This document shows positions 31,501 to 38,350 of a stretch of 60,000 nucleotides of DNA, one piece after another. The notes under the pieces were generated by a model. The model had not been told where the DNA came from and did no database searches. It was given only the letters and a program-made list of their open reading frames with translations. The position numbers were made by a program, and so were the translations under genes. Source of the stretch: Liolophura sinensis (lineage: Eukaryota > Mollusca > Polyplacophora > Chitonida > Chitonidae); the NCBI RefSeq assembly GCF_032854445.1, contig NC_088299.1, positions 14,813,608-14,873,607 of the forward strand, given 5' to 3'. The stretch's first letter is position 1. The number at the start of each line of letters is the position of its first letter.

Positions 31501-33907
31501 AATGATTTTTATGGTCAGAATAAATTTATGACTTAACTTTCAGCAGTGTAACTGCAGTACATTCCATACTGAAGGTTTTATGTTTGACATGTCACATCAG
31601 TGAATAAACAAAACAATTTATTTCATTTATCTTAGCCTGATGATGTATGCTCCCGGTGAACCTTTCTACCACATATTGAATATCAACAACCCAAATTCCT
31701 TGACCTTTTTGTCAACTTTAAACACACTTTATCTTTTTAATCTCGTTTTGGAGATTAAACTACAATGAATGGGTTGGTCAACTTCAGGGCTTTCACAAAC
31801 ACTGATGCCCTCCAAATATGCGTGAAATTATACCACGCTAACAGATGAAGTAATTACAAAATTTGTTTGCAGGCAGATGCAGTAGGTGATTATCATACCG
31901 GGTTTTGTGGACGAGGACCAGTCTGGGTGAACATAATCTGGGGCTGGGCAGCACCCCCTTGGGTGAGGCGCTGAGATGACTGCTGGTGTTGCTGCTGCAC
32001 AGAGGCCTTTGTTCATATCATGGGGCAGGTTAGCTGGGAGGGCCCCATGGAGATAGCCCGGCTGAAATAGACAAGCAAAGATCATGACAACTCACTGGTA
32101 ACATGCAGGATTGGGTATGGTCTGCCAGAATTAGGTATAAGAGTAATACACTGTACATTCAGTGGGCACAGAACTGTTCTATCACTAAGTCTTTCTACGG
32201 ATATACTCATCCATAATCAGAGTATTCAGGGAGAAATACAAGGGCATTTTGATACCCTTTACGCATGAACAAATTACATTATACCCCAAGACTAAATTAC
32301 GGGGAATACTACCTGATAAATAAAACTTATATGTTTAAAAACATTCCTTATATTCATTTGTACTGACTACTCAATGCTTTTTTTAGCAGTAATTTTAACA
32401 CTAAAATTTGGTACATGTATACAAGGCATTAATTTCTGGTTTCTTCACATTTGTAATTATTTTAGCCCATATTAACTCACCAAAAGGCTGCTAGAAAGCT
32501 ATACAAATGGTAAGGTATTAATAAATTCTAACTGTAAAATTTCAGCATTTTGAAATGTTGAAATGTAACTTACTGGTAGTGGACTTATATAACTGTGTCC
32601 AGTGAAACTTGATGGCTGGAAATCTTCCCCTGTTACAAAAAGCAGACAAGGGGATATGAGTTGTTCTGTCATTTACAGTATATAATTAATCACATAATTA
32701 TGAACATACAGACAAAAAAATCAGTGGACTAACTGTATAATGACAATTACCAGCATGTACCACGGTGGCACCTGTATGTATTATCGGATTTGAAGAGACA
32801 GAAATAGCTGGACCACTATATACAGACAGCTTGCTATCATGCTGTTTTTTCCCCCTTCAATCCACTTTCTTGTGTAAGAGTGACACTCCTGTACAGCACT
32901 TGCTGATTCAAGGCTCCATGAGAAGATCTCCAGTGGTTGACGATTTCCCATGATTTTCCATGAAATTTAAAGTGCTGGCTTTACCATATCAGGAGTTTCC
33001 CAGGATCGAATTTCAATTTTCAAAGAAAGATTTATGTATTTTAAAAAAAAATTATAGGCATTATATCGGCTCAAATCCAGTCAAATTGTCACATAACTTA
33101 ATAGCCTTACAAAAAATACCAACCTTTGGTGCGCACATGTTACTGTTCAAATCCAGTCATAAAGTTTCTAAACTTTTATCAAGTGGGTCACATAACTTTT
33201 TAAAATTTTAGAACCATTTTAATACTATAACTTAAACAGTTCAGGTACAGGTCTGATATTTACTAAAAGACAAAAATTTGAGCCATTCTTCATAAATTTG
33301 AAAATCTGATTCAACTTTTCGCTAAAAATCTCTGGTATGGCCAGTTTCAATGTTTTGAATTTTTTTAATGGCGATTTATATTTTTATTTTAGACGTTTCC
33401 TTTCTAACTTTAAACTCTATTTAACATGGCAGTTTTCTTTAAGCATACTTTATCTAATTTATTTTCCATGAGAAAGTCTTTTTTTTTCCTTCTTCAGTTC
33501 AACCTTCTGAGTTCTGTACTTATTTCTTGCCTAATTCGAGAGATACCAGTGGTCAAATTAGATTAAACCTTCTGAGTTTTGTATTTCTCGCCCAATTTGA
33601 GAGATACCAGTGGTCAAATTACATTAACCTTCTGAGTTCTGTATTTCTTAAGTTACATAGGGTGTAATTTAAGTCAAATGCAACAGTTACGACATACTTC
33701 ATGGATACATGGCAGTTAGTTTGACATATCAGTATCTTCAGAAAACTGTCTGTCGAAAAATGAATTTCATTATTTTTCTTTCAACATAAAGAAAAACAAA
33801 ACACACATTAGTATTACGTCTCTGGCATCATAAAGATTACCGACAAGAAAAATCTGAAAACACTTACTATAAGGTGGAGTTTGTCCTCTTGGGGGCACAG
33901 AGTACAT
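70..33907 (-). CDS. eIF4G: eIF4G translation initiation scaffold gene (23 coding exons seen; 3' end lies off the window)
   Basis: This gene encodes the eIF4F scaffold, which joins eIF4E at the cap, eIF4A, PABP and eIF3 in the cytoplasm. The sequence shows the family landmarks in order on the minus strand: a P/Q/M-rich N terminus, [18 protein letters not shown] near the PABP-binding region, the eIF4E motif YDRAFLL (Y-x4-L-hydrophobic), then a MIF4G domain with [26 protein letters not shown] and [18 protein letters not shown]. It ends with an R/G/S-rich linker carrying RFSAL. Nearly all exon boundaries are GT-AG with matching phase from 25,968 down to 70. The MA3 and W2 exons are not in the window and should lie left of base 70. 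Having both the eIF4E site and the N-terminal block makes it canonical eIF4G (eIF4G1/3 type), not DAP5/eIF4G2. Three N-terminal exons have phase errors, described separately. Confidence 0.96.
259..2180. other. eIF4G intron with three diverged tandem units
   Basis: This intron has no exon I can support. It is dominated by the three repeated units at 585-1,725. The short ORFs on both strands lack homology and do not stay open across the repeat units. Confidence 0.7.
585..1725 (+). repeat. three diverged tandem units of about 330-390 bp
   Basis: Three consecutive blocks share the same order of motifs: CGCAATTT or CACAATTT, a CATGTGACAG-type motif, TGTTACAGCTGT or TGTTATTGCTGT, CTGAAAATCAC, GAGTGCAAAG, then AATGCA(C)-GATGACTA and AATGTAGGCTTT (weaker in unit 2). 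The blocks begin near 585, 985 and 1,320. Units 1 and 3 are the most alike. No coding potential is apparent. Confidence 0.7.
2181..2302 (-). CDS. eIF4G: eIF4G linker exon with LGPG...SWGRGSS
   Basis: This 122-nt exon reads [20 protein letters not shown], then [20 protein letters not shown]. It matches the vertebrate QLFAPGGRLSWGKGSSGG segment. The AG left over is completed to Arg in the next exon (R-FSAL). Confidence 0.93.
2443..2662 (+). repeat. 220-bp repeat, copy A
   Basis: It begins TGTACCCTGCATGGTTTATC and ends GATGTCAATGTTGG. It is nearly identical to 3,454-3,674, with a few substitutions and short indels. Flanks differ, so the ends look like element boundaries. Family unknown. Confidence 0.85.
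3163..3320 (+). repeat. dispersed repeat related to 48,873-49,020
   Basis: It shares TTTTATTGATGAATG, AAACTTGTCT and GCAGTGATGTAAAGC, in the same order and spacing, with 48,873-49,020. Family unknown. Confidence 0.5.
3454..3674 (+). repeat. 220-bp repeat, copy B
   Basis: This is the partner of 2,443-2,662, in the same orientation about 1 kb away in the same eIF4G intron. An ORF of 85 codons crosses it but is not kept in copy A, so it is not a gene. Confidence 0.85.
3921..4030 (-). CDS. eIF4G: eIF4G linker exon with DGWSTV...IDPTKL
   Basis: This 110-nt exon reads [20 protein letters not shown], then [17 protein letters not shown]. It corresponds to the vertebrate [22 protein letters not shown] linker. 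Its donor is GTAAGT and it ends in phase 0. Confidence 0.94.
4434..4596 (-). CDS. eIF4G: eIF4G exon with WVPRR...[10 protein letters not shown]
   Basis: This 163-nt exon reads [20 protein letters not shown], then [20 protein letters not shown] and an [13 protein letters not shown] tail. It matches the vertebrate NWVPRR and [12 protein letters not shown] linker after MIF4G. The one-base overhang is completed by GT in the next exon. Confidence 0.96.
4878..4945 (+). repeat. short dispersed repeat (ACGAGGAATTA...TGACAGGGAT), copy 1
   Basis: ACGAGGAATTATCTGTC is followed by TCTGACAGGGAT and TTCATCA. It is similar in sequence and spacing to 5,590-5,650 and 7,602-7,660, all inside eIF4G introns. 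Confidence 0.55.
5038..5142 (-). CDS. eIF4G: eIF4G MIF4G domain exon 6
   Basis: This 105-nt, phase 0-0 exon reads [20 protein letters not shown], then [15 protein letters not shown]. It matches the vertebrate MDQYFNQM and SSRIRFMLQDVLDLR segments that close MIF4G. The donor is GTTGGT. Confidence 0.97.
5590..5650 (+). repeat. short dispersed repeat, copy 2
   Basis: GACGAGGAATTAACTGTCCA is followed by CAGACAGGGATAACTT and TTCATCA. It abuts the 51-bp duplication at 5,637. Confidence 0.55.
5637..5740 (+). repeat. 51-bp perfect tandem duplication
   Basis: The unit TTCATCACTGGCTACC...TCTACTGTA occurs twice back to back with period 51 and no difference seen. It lies about 35 bp inside the intron beyond the donor of the exon at 5,775. 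Confidence 0.9.
5775..5931 (-). CDS. eIF4G: eIF4G MIF4G domain exon 5
   Basis: This 157-nt exon reads [20 protein letters not shown], then [20 protein letters not shown] and [12 protein letters not shown]. It is the best-conserved part of the window, nearly identical to vertebrate eIF4G1. It contributes to the eIF4A interface. Confidence 0.98.
6188..6267 (-). CDS. eIF4G: eIF4G MIF4G domain exon 4
   Basis: This 80-nt exon reads [20 protein letters not shown] and RSLGNI, leaving AG that the next exon completes to Arg. ARRRSLGNI followed by R/K and FIGELFKL is a family hallmark. The donor is GTAGCT, a weaker site. Confidence 0.95.
6859..7002 (-). CDS. eIF4G: eIF4G MIF4G domain exon 3
   Basis: This 144-nt exon reads [20 protein letters not shown], then [33 protein letters not shown] is near-invariant in animal eIF4G. 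It is in phase with both neighbours. Confidence 0.97.
7443..7502 (-). CDS. eIF4G: eIF4G MIF4G domain exon 2
   Basis: This short 60-nt exon encodes [20 protein letters not shown]. It matches vertebrate ISEPNFSVAYANMCRCLM. The acceptor is TGTTTACAG and the donor GTGAGT, phase 0-0. Confidence 0.96.
7602..7662 (+). repeat. short dispersed repeat, copy 3
   Basis: ACGAGGAATTATTTGTCGCC is followed by TCTGACAGGGATAACTTT and TTCATCA. It is the third copy of the family seen at 4,878 and 5,590. Confidence 0.55.
8313..8450 (-). CDS. eIF4G: eIF4G MIF4G domain exon 1
   Basis: This 138-nt exon reads [20 protein letters not shown], then [20 protein letters not shown] and DLIFEK. It forms the first HEAT helices of MIF4G, the domain that binds eIF4A. 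It aligns closely with vertebrate eIF4G1, and phase and splice sites (TTTTTGCAG, GTAATT) are good. Confidence 0.97.
8697..8882 (-). CDS. eIF4G: eIF4G exon with [11 protein letters not shown]...[12 protein letters not shown]
   Basis: This 186-nt, phase 0-0 exon runs from CTCCATCAG to GTAAGA. A Gly-rich start is followed by [20 protein letters not shown] and [13 protein letters not shown]. It corresponds to the vertebrate RRSQQGPRKEPRK and DIKLNKAEKAWKPS segments. It leads directly into the MIF4G domain. Confidence 0.95.
9409..9510 (-). CDS. eIF4G: eIF4G exon with FTPGF block
   Basis: This 102-nt, phase 0-0 exon runs from ACTTTCAG to GTAATT. It reads [20 protein letters not shown], then [21 protein letters not shown] corresponds to the vertebrate PDFTPSF segment just after the eIF4E site. 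Confidence 0.92.
9750..9883 (-). CDS. eIF4G: eIF4G exon with the eIF4E-binding motif
   Basis: This 134-nt exon reads [20 protein letters not shown], then [19 protein letters not shown] and DVILDE. YDRAFLL fits the eIF4E-binding consensus Y-x4-L-hydrophobic; vertebrates have YDREFLL. This helix docks on the dorsal face of eIF4E and competes with 4E-BPs. Splice sites are GTGCAG and GTAAGC, in phase. Confidence 0.96.
10466..10751 (-). CDS. eIF4G: eIF4G acidic exon leading into the eIF4E-binding region
   Basis: This 286-nt exon runs from TTTCTTGCAG to GTAAGA. It begins [13 protein letters not shown], is acidic, and ends ELKYQYKEG. That end matches the vertebrate EQKYEYKSDQW junction, which is completed in the next exon. 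A 12.7 kb intron precedes it. Confidence 0.94.
10768..10875 (+). repeat. 56-bp tandem duplication beside an eIF4G splice acceptor
   Basis: GAGGCTTCTGTAACCAGTGT...TTGTGTTGAC is followed at once by a second copy with a handful of changes. On the minus strand this lies just upstream of the acceptor at 10,752, where branch points sit. Confidence 0.85.
11325..11518 (+). repeat. roughly 190-bp dispersed repeat, copy 1
   Basis: It shares ordered motifs TTTCAGTG-AATTTATG-ACATTT, TTTCAGGGC-T-ACAAAAAGTAT, CCTTCAGAATA and CACCTTGCAAACATG with 30,545-30,740, and weaker similarity with 31,735-31,860 and (reverse) 46,138-46,330. Confidence 0.7.
11638..11815. mobile_element. foldback (MITE-like) element
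   Basis: The two halves are inverted. A perfect 19-bp pair (11,694-11,712 with 11,756-11,774; TTCAATTTAGGCCAGGTGT) lies inside a longer imperfect inverted repeat that includes CTCAAAG and ends in CATACCAT/ATGGTATG. It has no ORF. This size and form fit a non-autonomous DNA transposon; target-site duplication is not clear. Confidence 0.7.
17971..18248 (-). mobile_element. tRNA-derived SINE copy (diverged, near full length)
   Basis: Plus-strand text starts TTATTTATTTGATTGGTGTT and TTACGCCGCACTCAAGAATA and ends at the tRNA-like head near AAGGCCCC, so the element lies on the minus strand. It is about 275 bp and diverged. Confidence 0.8.
23031..23283 (-). mobile_element. tRNA-derived SINE copy (old)
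   Basis: It keeps TTTGATTGGTGTT, AATATTTCACTTACATGACG, GGGTCATTGT and the head-side end. It is more diverged than the copy at 55,831. Confidence 0.75.
23486..23592 (-). CDS. eIF4G: eIF4G basic exon ([14 protein letters not shown])
   Basis: This 107-nt exon runs from ATCTTCAG to GTAAGT. It reads [20 protein letters not shown] and then [12 protein letters not shown]. It corresponds to the vertebrate RRRKIKELNKKEAVGDLL segment upstream of the eIF4E site. Phase is correct on both sides. Confidence 0.92.
25008..25968 (-). CDS. eIF4G: eIF4G large low-complexity exon (about 320 residues)
   Basis: This 961-nt exon begins [14 protein letters not shown] right after a CTTTCAG acceptor and ends ...AVSEG at a GTGAGA donor with one base over. 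It is rich in Pro, Thr, Glu, Val, Ser and Ala with no recognisable fold. Vertebrate eIF4G1 has a similar acidic, disordered stretch between its N-terminal block and the eIF4E site. The bases read as a long antisense ORF on the plus strand, which is a shadow. An ATG lies at its first codon, so an internal start or alternative first exon here is possible but unproven. Confidence 0.93.
26811..27020 (-). CDS. eIF4G: eIF4G Gln/Pro-rich exon
   Basis: This 210-nt, phase 0-0 exon runs from CTCCTTGCAG to GTATGC. It encodes [18 protein letters not shown], followed by runs of Gln and Pro and [12 protein letters not shown]. It is low-complexity and probably disordered. It joins the large 961-nt exon in phase. 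Confidence 0.9.
28935..29151 (-). CDS. eIF4G: eIF4G exon with the conserved block near the PABP-binding region; one-base frame break
   Basis: The acceptor is TTTTTCCCACAG and the donor GTAAGT. It reads [17 protein letters not shown], then [18 protein letters not shown] and MDEIRGG. This is the counterpart of the vertebrate KRERK...RDPNQGGKDITEEI block, one of the most conserved N-terminal stretches of the protein. The frame then meets TAG after IASSA. In the +1 frame the exon continues [11 protein letters not shown] and ends in phase 0, matching the next exon. Its length of 217 nt is one over a multiple of three, so a single extra base near 28,965-28,973 explains it. Confidence 0.9.
29335..29610 (-). 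mobile_element. two adjacent SINE 3' fragments
   Basis: The fragment at 29,478-29,610 has TTTATTTGATTGTTGTTTTA, then CAGCGGCCAGCATTATGG and GAGGAAACC, and stops before the head. An older related tail (ATTCGTTGTTTGACTCTGTA, CTCAAGAA) lies just before it at 29,335-29,450. Confidence 0.65.
30194..30335 (-). CDS. eIF4G: eIF4G N-terminal Pro/Asn-rich exon, phase mismatch at its 3' end
   Basis: The acceptor is GCTGTTACAG and the donor GTAAGT. It reads [18 protein letters not shown] and on to SPTNTNAG. Length is 142 nt, leaving one extra base, while the next exon (29,151) must start in phase 0 because its frame is fixed by conserved residues. A one-base indel in this exon, or an unseen microexon, is needed. 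Confidence 0.78.
30545..30740 (+). repeat. roughly 190-bp dispersed repeat, copy 2
   Basis: This copy has TTTCAGTGCAATTTATGCAC, TTTCAGGGCTTTACAAAAAA, CCTTCAGAATATGCTTGAAT and CACCTTGCAAACATGCAAAA. It is in the eIF4G intron upstream of the exon ending at 30,335. Confidence 0.7.
30825..30930 (-). mobile_element. fragment of a second SINE-like family
   Basis: GAGAATATTTCACTGTT is followed by GGTACAGGAAACTGTAGTGC and CTGGAGTAAACCACC. A shorter related piece is at 24,305-24,345 (GTAGGAAACCTTAGTGCCAG). It shares the AATATTTCACT tail word with the main SINE but differs downstream. Confidence 0.4.
31312..31485 (-). CDS. eIF4G: eIF4G N-terminal Met/Pro/Gly-rich exon
   Basis: This 174-nt, phase 0-0 exon runs from TTTTGCAG to GTGAGT. 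It starts [12 protein letters not shown] and is rich in Pro, Met, Gly and Tyr ([19 protein letters not shown]). The composition resembles the disordered N-terminal regions of animal eIF4G that precede the PABP-binding block. Confidence 0.8.
31735..31860 (+). repeat. roughly 190-bp dispersed repeat, diverged partial copy
   Basis: GGAGATTAAACTACAATG, TTCAGGGCTTTCACAAA and CTCCAAATATGC keep the order of copies 1 and 2, but the ends are lost. Confidence 0.45.
31899..32061 (-). CDS. eIF4G: eIF4G N-terminal exon with an internal one-base frame break
   Basis: The acceptor is CTATTTCAG and the donor GTATGA. The exon is 163 nt, one more than a multiple of three, although both neighbours join it in phase 0. 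The 5' part reads [18 protein letters not shown] in frame 0. The 3' part clearly reads [20 protein letters not shown] in the +1 frame, which is also Gln-rich like its neighbours. Removing one base near 32,004-32,007 would join the two frames. Alternatively an internal acceptor ending GTGCAG before CAGCAACACCAG would give an in-frame shorter exon. Confidence 0.7.
32574..32629 (-). CDS. eIF4G: eIF4G N-terminal exon [18 protein letters not shown]
   Basis: This 56-nt exon sits between a TTTTGTAACAG acceptor and a GTAAGT donor. It enters with two bases completing an Arg codon and ends in phase 0. It encodes 18 residues of disordered type. Identity rests on phase continuity with both neighbours and on position, not on conserved residues. 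Confidence 0.65.
33501..33650 (+). repeat. 60-65 bp tandem repeat, about 2.4 units
   Basis: AACCTTCTGAGTT starts at 33,501, 33,566 and 33,626. Each full unit also contains GAGAGATACCAGTGGTCAAA. Confidence 0.8.
33868..33907 (-). CDS. eIF4G: eIF4G most 5' coding exon found (possible start ATG)
   Basis: An ATG at 33,907 opens [13 protein letters not shown] and runs to a GTAAGT donor, leaving one base (A). That base joins the GG of the next exon to give Arg, so the phase fits. The frame stays open upstream of this ATG and the ATG has a weak context (T at -3). This could therefore be an internal exon with an unseen acceptor, and the true start may lie further 5'. Confidence 0.6.
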
Positions 33908-35530
33908 GAAGCCAGTTAAGGAAGTCAACAGACGGGTAAAGAGAGAATATAACACTGGTTCATGATCTACACAATACCCCTTCTACAGTTCTGGTCTCAG
34001 GTACTGGCTGGTGAGAATATAAGGTACACGCATAGCAAGAAATATGTCCATTTCAAAAACCAGCTTATTTGACTAAAGACAACAAAGTGGCTGTGAATAC
34101 TGTGATTATACACATAAAGTAGACCAGACTAAAACAGCATATCATACGGAGAGTGAGTATAATTTACATGTACACTTAAAAACAAAGTCACAGGTGGCAC
34201 AACAAAACCTAGTGTGCAATCCACAAGAGGATTCAGTATGATTTATACCTGGCAAGCTAAGGCAATCATAACTGCAGAGAGATCGTAGTAAACAAAACCC
34301 AAAAGATCACAGAAACTCTGACATCCTCAGTCAAAAGTTACTCATAGGTGAACTAACAAGCAGCCCGAGATACTCTAATGTAATACAATGTACACATGGC
34401 TGCACTAATCTGCTGCAGTTGACTTACATGTACAGTATATGTAGCTCCTGTAATTGAGGGCATACGAACTGGCCAATGCTGAATATAGGTCAGCTTATGC
34501 ACAGGATTAGGCCAGTTGATAATGCAAACCTTTTACACTGGTCACTCAACTGACCACTGACTGGAGGTGTACTGTAGAGACCCCCCCCCCCCCCCCCCCC
34601 CCACTTTGTCAGTCCCTACTCTCTTGACTGTTCAAATGTCAAAGGGCTTACAGTGCAATGGTCAGAGCACAAGCCCCAAATGTTAATGAGAAAGGAAAAA
34701 AAAAACTCTCATACAAATTTGTGAAATTACTGAAGTAGATCTTGCACCAGTGTTTTCAAAGAAGGGCTGCTCTTTTGCTGAAAACTTTTCTTTGCGGCAT
34801 AATCGTGAAACAAACTATTTGGATTTTGCGGTGCAGCAAACATTTAGGATCAGTACAGTCTAAATGCACTCCAAGTCTGTGGTAATGGGGTTTGTGCATA
34901 TGGACTAGCTATCACTTGTCCTGCTCCTGGTCTTCCAGCCCGCCCCACAACAAAATGTGGGTCAGGCACATGCATCCATTCATTCATAACCTGTGAACAG
35001 TTGTCATTCCCTGTAAACGCACACTGCATGCCAGGCCTGTTCATCAGCATTCTTTATGTACATGTCCGCCAGCCTGGGACTAGACATTAAGTTTCCCTAC
35101 ACCTGGGGATTTTCATGCGTAACTGGTCTTTACACCATACGAAGCCTGTCAGCCATAGTACAGCGTTTAGTATTGTATCCCACTTGCCTAGCCTTCTGCA
35201 CTGCAAATCAGCTGCAAAGTGTTAATACTCTGTAACAAGCAGCAAGTGGACGGCAAGGAGAAAGTTACATATCCTTTCTTCCTGAAATAGGGGTTTCCTT
35301 CCAATTTTTTTTATTATTTCTCTCTACCTATATAAGGTTTTTCACCAACATTTTGTTTCCTGAAGTGACAAATATGAGTCAGGAATGTATATATGTAGGT
35401 ACAATAAATCATCCAGAATCTCGTGACATTTTTCAGCAACTATGCTGTTTGAACTGCAGTGCAGACTCATGAGAAGTTGTAGGTGATTTTCTCTTAACCA
35501 GATTTCACGTAAGTTTTCATCAACTTACAT

Positions 35531-35690
35531 GTTTATTTTATTGGTGTCTTACACCCTCAATAATATTACATTTATGGGATGATGGCAAGCATTACAGTGG
35601 AAGGAAACTGTCAGAGTCCAGGGGCACCCTACGACCATCCGCAGGTTGCACACAGAGAAGGAAGCCAGCCTATATGTATAAGGACTTGTT
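35531..35690 (-). mobile_element. SINE fragment (tail half)
   Basis: It has TTTATTTTATTGGTGTCTTA, CATTTATGGGATGATGGCAA, ACGACCATCCGCAGGTTG and GAAGCCAGCC. The tRNA-like head is missing. Confidence 0.65.
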
Positions 35691-36241
35691 GCCATCAAGA
35701 TCTAAGCGAGAACTATCTCCGTCCATCTAATACTCTTTGTTTTGAGAGGTCAAACCCTTCTACTAATCAAGATCATTTCACTACATAAATAAATGTGATG
35801 AATTAGAAAAGAGAAAATTAGGCCACATCAAGAATAGGAAGAACGAGACTAAATGTAGACATTTCTTTAGATCCAGATAGTGAAAATTCAGGGAGTGGCT
35901 TTTAGATCTGACTTGGGAGAGAGATTGAGCGCTCACCACCGAACTCTCAAATGCACATATGTTGAATGGTTAGGAATGCGCAGAGACAGGTTTGCAGCAG
36001 GCAGTGCAACTGCAGCATGAGCAACCATGCCTATATATTCAGTGGCCACATACCGCTGATCACCTAGTGCTTTCACAACACAAAGCCTGTGAACCAGAGG
36101 GTATAATGTTGTTACCGTGGAAACAAGCATCCACTGAGAGAAGGTGGAAAATGTACATGCATGTATTTACAAGCATGCTGTAGTGCAAGGATGTGTCCAG
36201 AAAGGTGTTCAAACATCCTAGTAGAGTGCACAGCGGATTAA

Positions 36242-36462
36242 CTACCAGCAATGCGATTTCTTGTCTGGTTCAATATAAGCGTCAAGTCCGACATTCCTAT
36301 ACCATTCGTAGTCCGTAAAGGGCGTTCCAAGTCGATAATCGCAAGATCCATTTCCACAACAACGTTTAACACTAACTCCCGAAGACAAAGGTATGTAAGA
36401 AATTATACAAATAAGAAATAAAGCCGGTAACACACAAGAGAGAAGCGGTCAGCAGTTTTCAA
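36242..36462 (-). other. unexplained ORF with a secretory-like hydrophobic start and CC-x3-C segment
   Basis: The open frame starts after a TGA, so no ATG opens it. It reads a hydrophobic stretch (LPALFLICIISYIPLSSG), then VSVKR and CCGNGSC, and ends HCW before TAG. The hydrophobic part coincides with a pyrimidine-rich tract ending in AG, so it may instead be an intron end. I do not recognise a family and would not call it a gene without a transcript. Confidence 0.2.
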
Positions 36463-36952
36463 TGATGCCGGGCAGACAATGAATATTCCAGGCATGAATT
36501 CCATATCAAAGTTCAAATTTGTAGTCCGTGAATGAGTTCCATGTCAAATAACAGCTAAACAAGTATCTCAGTCGCGCTTTAATTGCAACTGTTCATAAAG
36601 GCATCATGCTGATGTAATTTTGCATGGCTACCTTTACGGCCCCTAGCCCCAGGTTATACGGTATTAGATACAGTTTGAAAATGACGAGCGTTACACACCC
36701 TAACCGATCAGATTATGATTCAAAAGTAACGGACGATTACATCTTTCCCGTTAATATGTAAAGATCTCATGCTACAAGAGGCGCCATCTATGATGTTACA
36801 CATGACCAATCCATATCAAATTTGTACCAAGCGTCCAGTGTGACAGAAAAACTGATGTGTCAAATGTGTGCAACACAATTACTCTAACAAAACAAAAATA
36901 TTTTAGGGATTTGCAACCTTAAGAAATAAATCATAAACAATACATATATCTA

Positions 36953-36996
<44 letters not shown>

Positions 36997-38350
36997 TTTA
37001 AGGCCTAACCCCCGTATATGTGTCATAAATCTATTTCACTTGCTAACAGGTTGACAGCAATTCTCTTATTAGACTCCTGGTTCAAGCTTTCACCCTGTGC
37101 TCCGCTCTGCCTTCTATAATGTGTACCTAGCATTTTGTAACAGCCTTGACAAAGTTTTTTTAAGACACAGTAAAAAAAAAATCTACCCTGCTTTTGATAA
37201 ACGTTTAATACTTCAACCCTGTCTTGTTTGAGATTACTTGTTTTGAATACTCACCTACTCCAGTACACATAGCATGATGTGTTTCTACAAACCCTGCAGT
37301 CATTCTTCACATTAGCTACTGCATGAAGTCCAAAGGTCACCAACGACCTTGACCATATGCATAGCTGAAACGTTAATAGGTAGAAAATTGCACAGGTTCA
37401 CTTGACAGTGAACTTGATTATGTGAATGAGGGGAGGGAGACATTCCACAAATACCATGGTTATGATCTGTAACAGTTTAGACTGGACAGCTGACCCACAC
37501 GAGTTCAAGACTGGCATTGGTCAGCAGCTGGCAGCATTAACATTAACAGGCTTGGCTTCTAATTTCATTGTATGTATTTGATCTGTGGAAAACCTAGATA
37601 CACCCCAGTAATAATACAGTGCTATCTTAAGGGGGAGGGGGAAAAGATGAAGCTTGATCTACAACAACAACAACTTTATACCTACATCCCCAGTATTAGG
37701 ATAACATTTTTCTCTAATACAAATTAAGACACTGGAAATAACCATACACCACATCTGAACAGCTACAGAAGACATCTGACTTCATCACTGTCTCAAGGGA
37801 CGTCATTACTGGAGGATAATAGCCCTCATCCACATAATGGCTGTGTCCAGGTGGAACGGGTTTTGCCACCTCCCAAACCCCATGTCATCAGGCCATCAGC
37901 CTTACATAACCTCTATGTTCGTGTACATGCAGTAAACTGGTTTCCCCCCAAGGGCATTCTTCCATATATTCATTATTGATGCACCAAAGTAAAGTGACAA
38001 GTGAATTTCTGCAGCTATTTACTACAAGACATCATCCCACTAGTTAAGAGTGTACGACTATCTTTATTCACACTCGTGTTCAATATTAACCAGATTTTAT
38101 ATTTCTAAATTAACTGAAGCAACATCTGCTGGTGTGAAACCCATGTCGGTGTGTCGGAGGTTTGCTGTGAACAGGGAGAAGGGGGGGGGGGGGGGTGTAA
38201 ACTACCCGAGCAGAACATTTTGATGACAGATGTCACCTTCCTGCCAAAGCGTATGTTTACTACATGCATCTAAAGCCCTAGGTTTTCTGTATACAATTGT
38301 TAGTCTGAAATTCACTTAATACATTATGGAAGTACTTCTCCACAACAGCC

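Noticed and set aside
34850-35050. Minus-strand ORF containing GRPGAGQVIASPYAQTPLPQ, possibly another eIF4G N-terminal exon
   Set aside because: The composition fits but there is no convincing acceptor or donor in phase with the exon at 33,868, and the frame ends in a stop.
36242-36462. Conotoxin-like peptide gene
   Set aside because: CCGNGSC after Lys-Arg is suggestive, but there is no ATG, the cysteine pattern is incomplete, and the hydrophobic part coincides with an intron-end-like pyrimidine tract.
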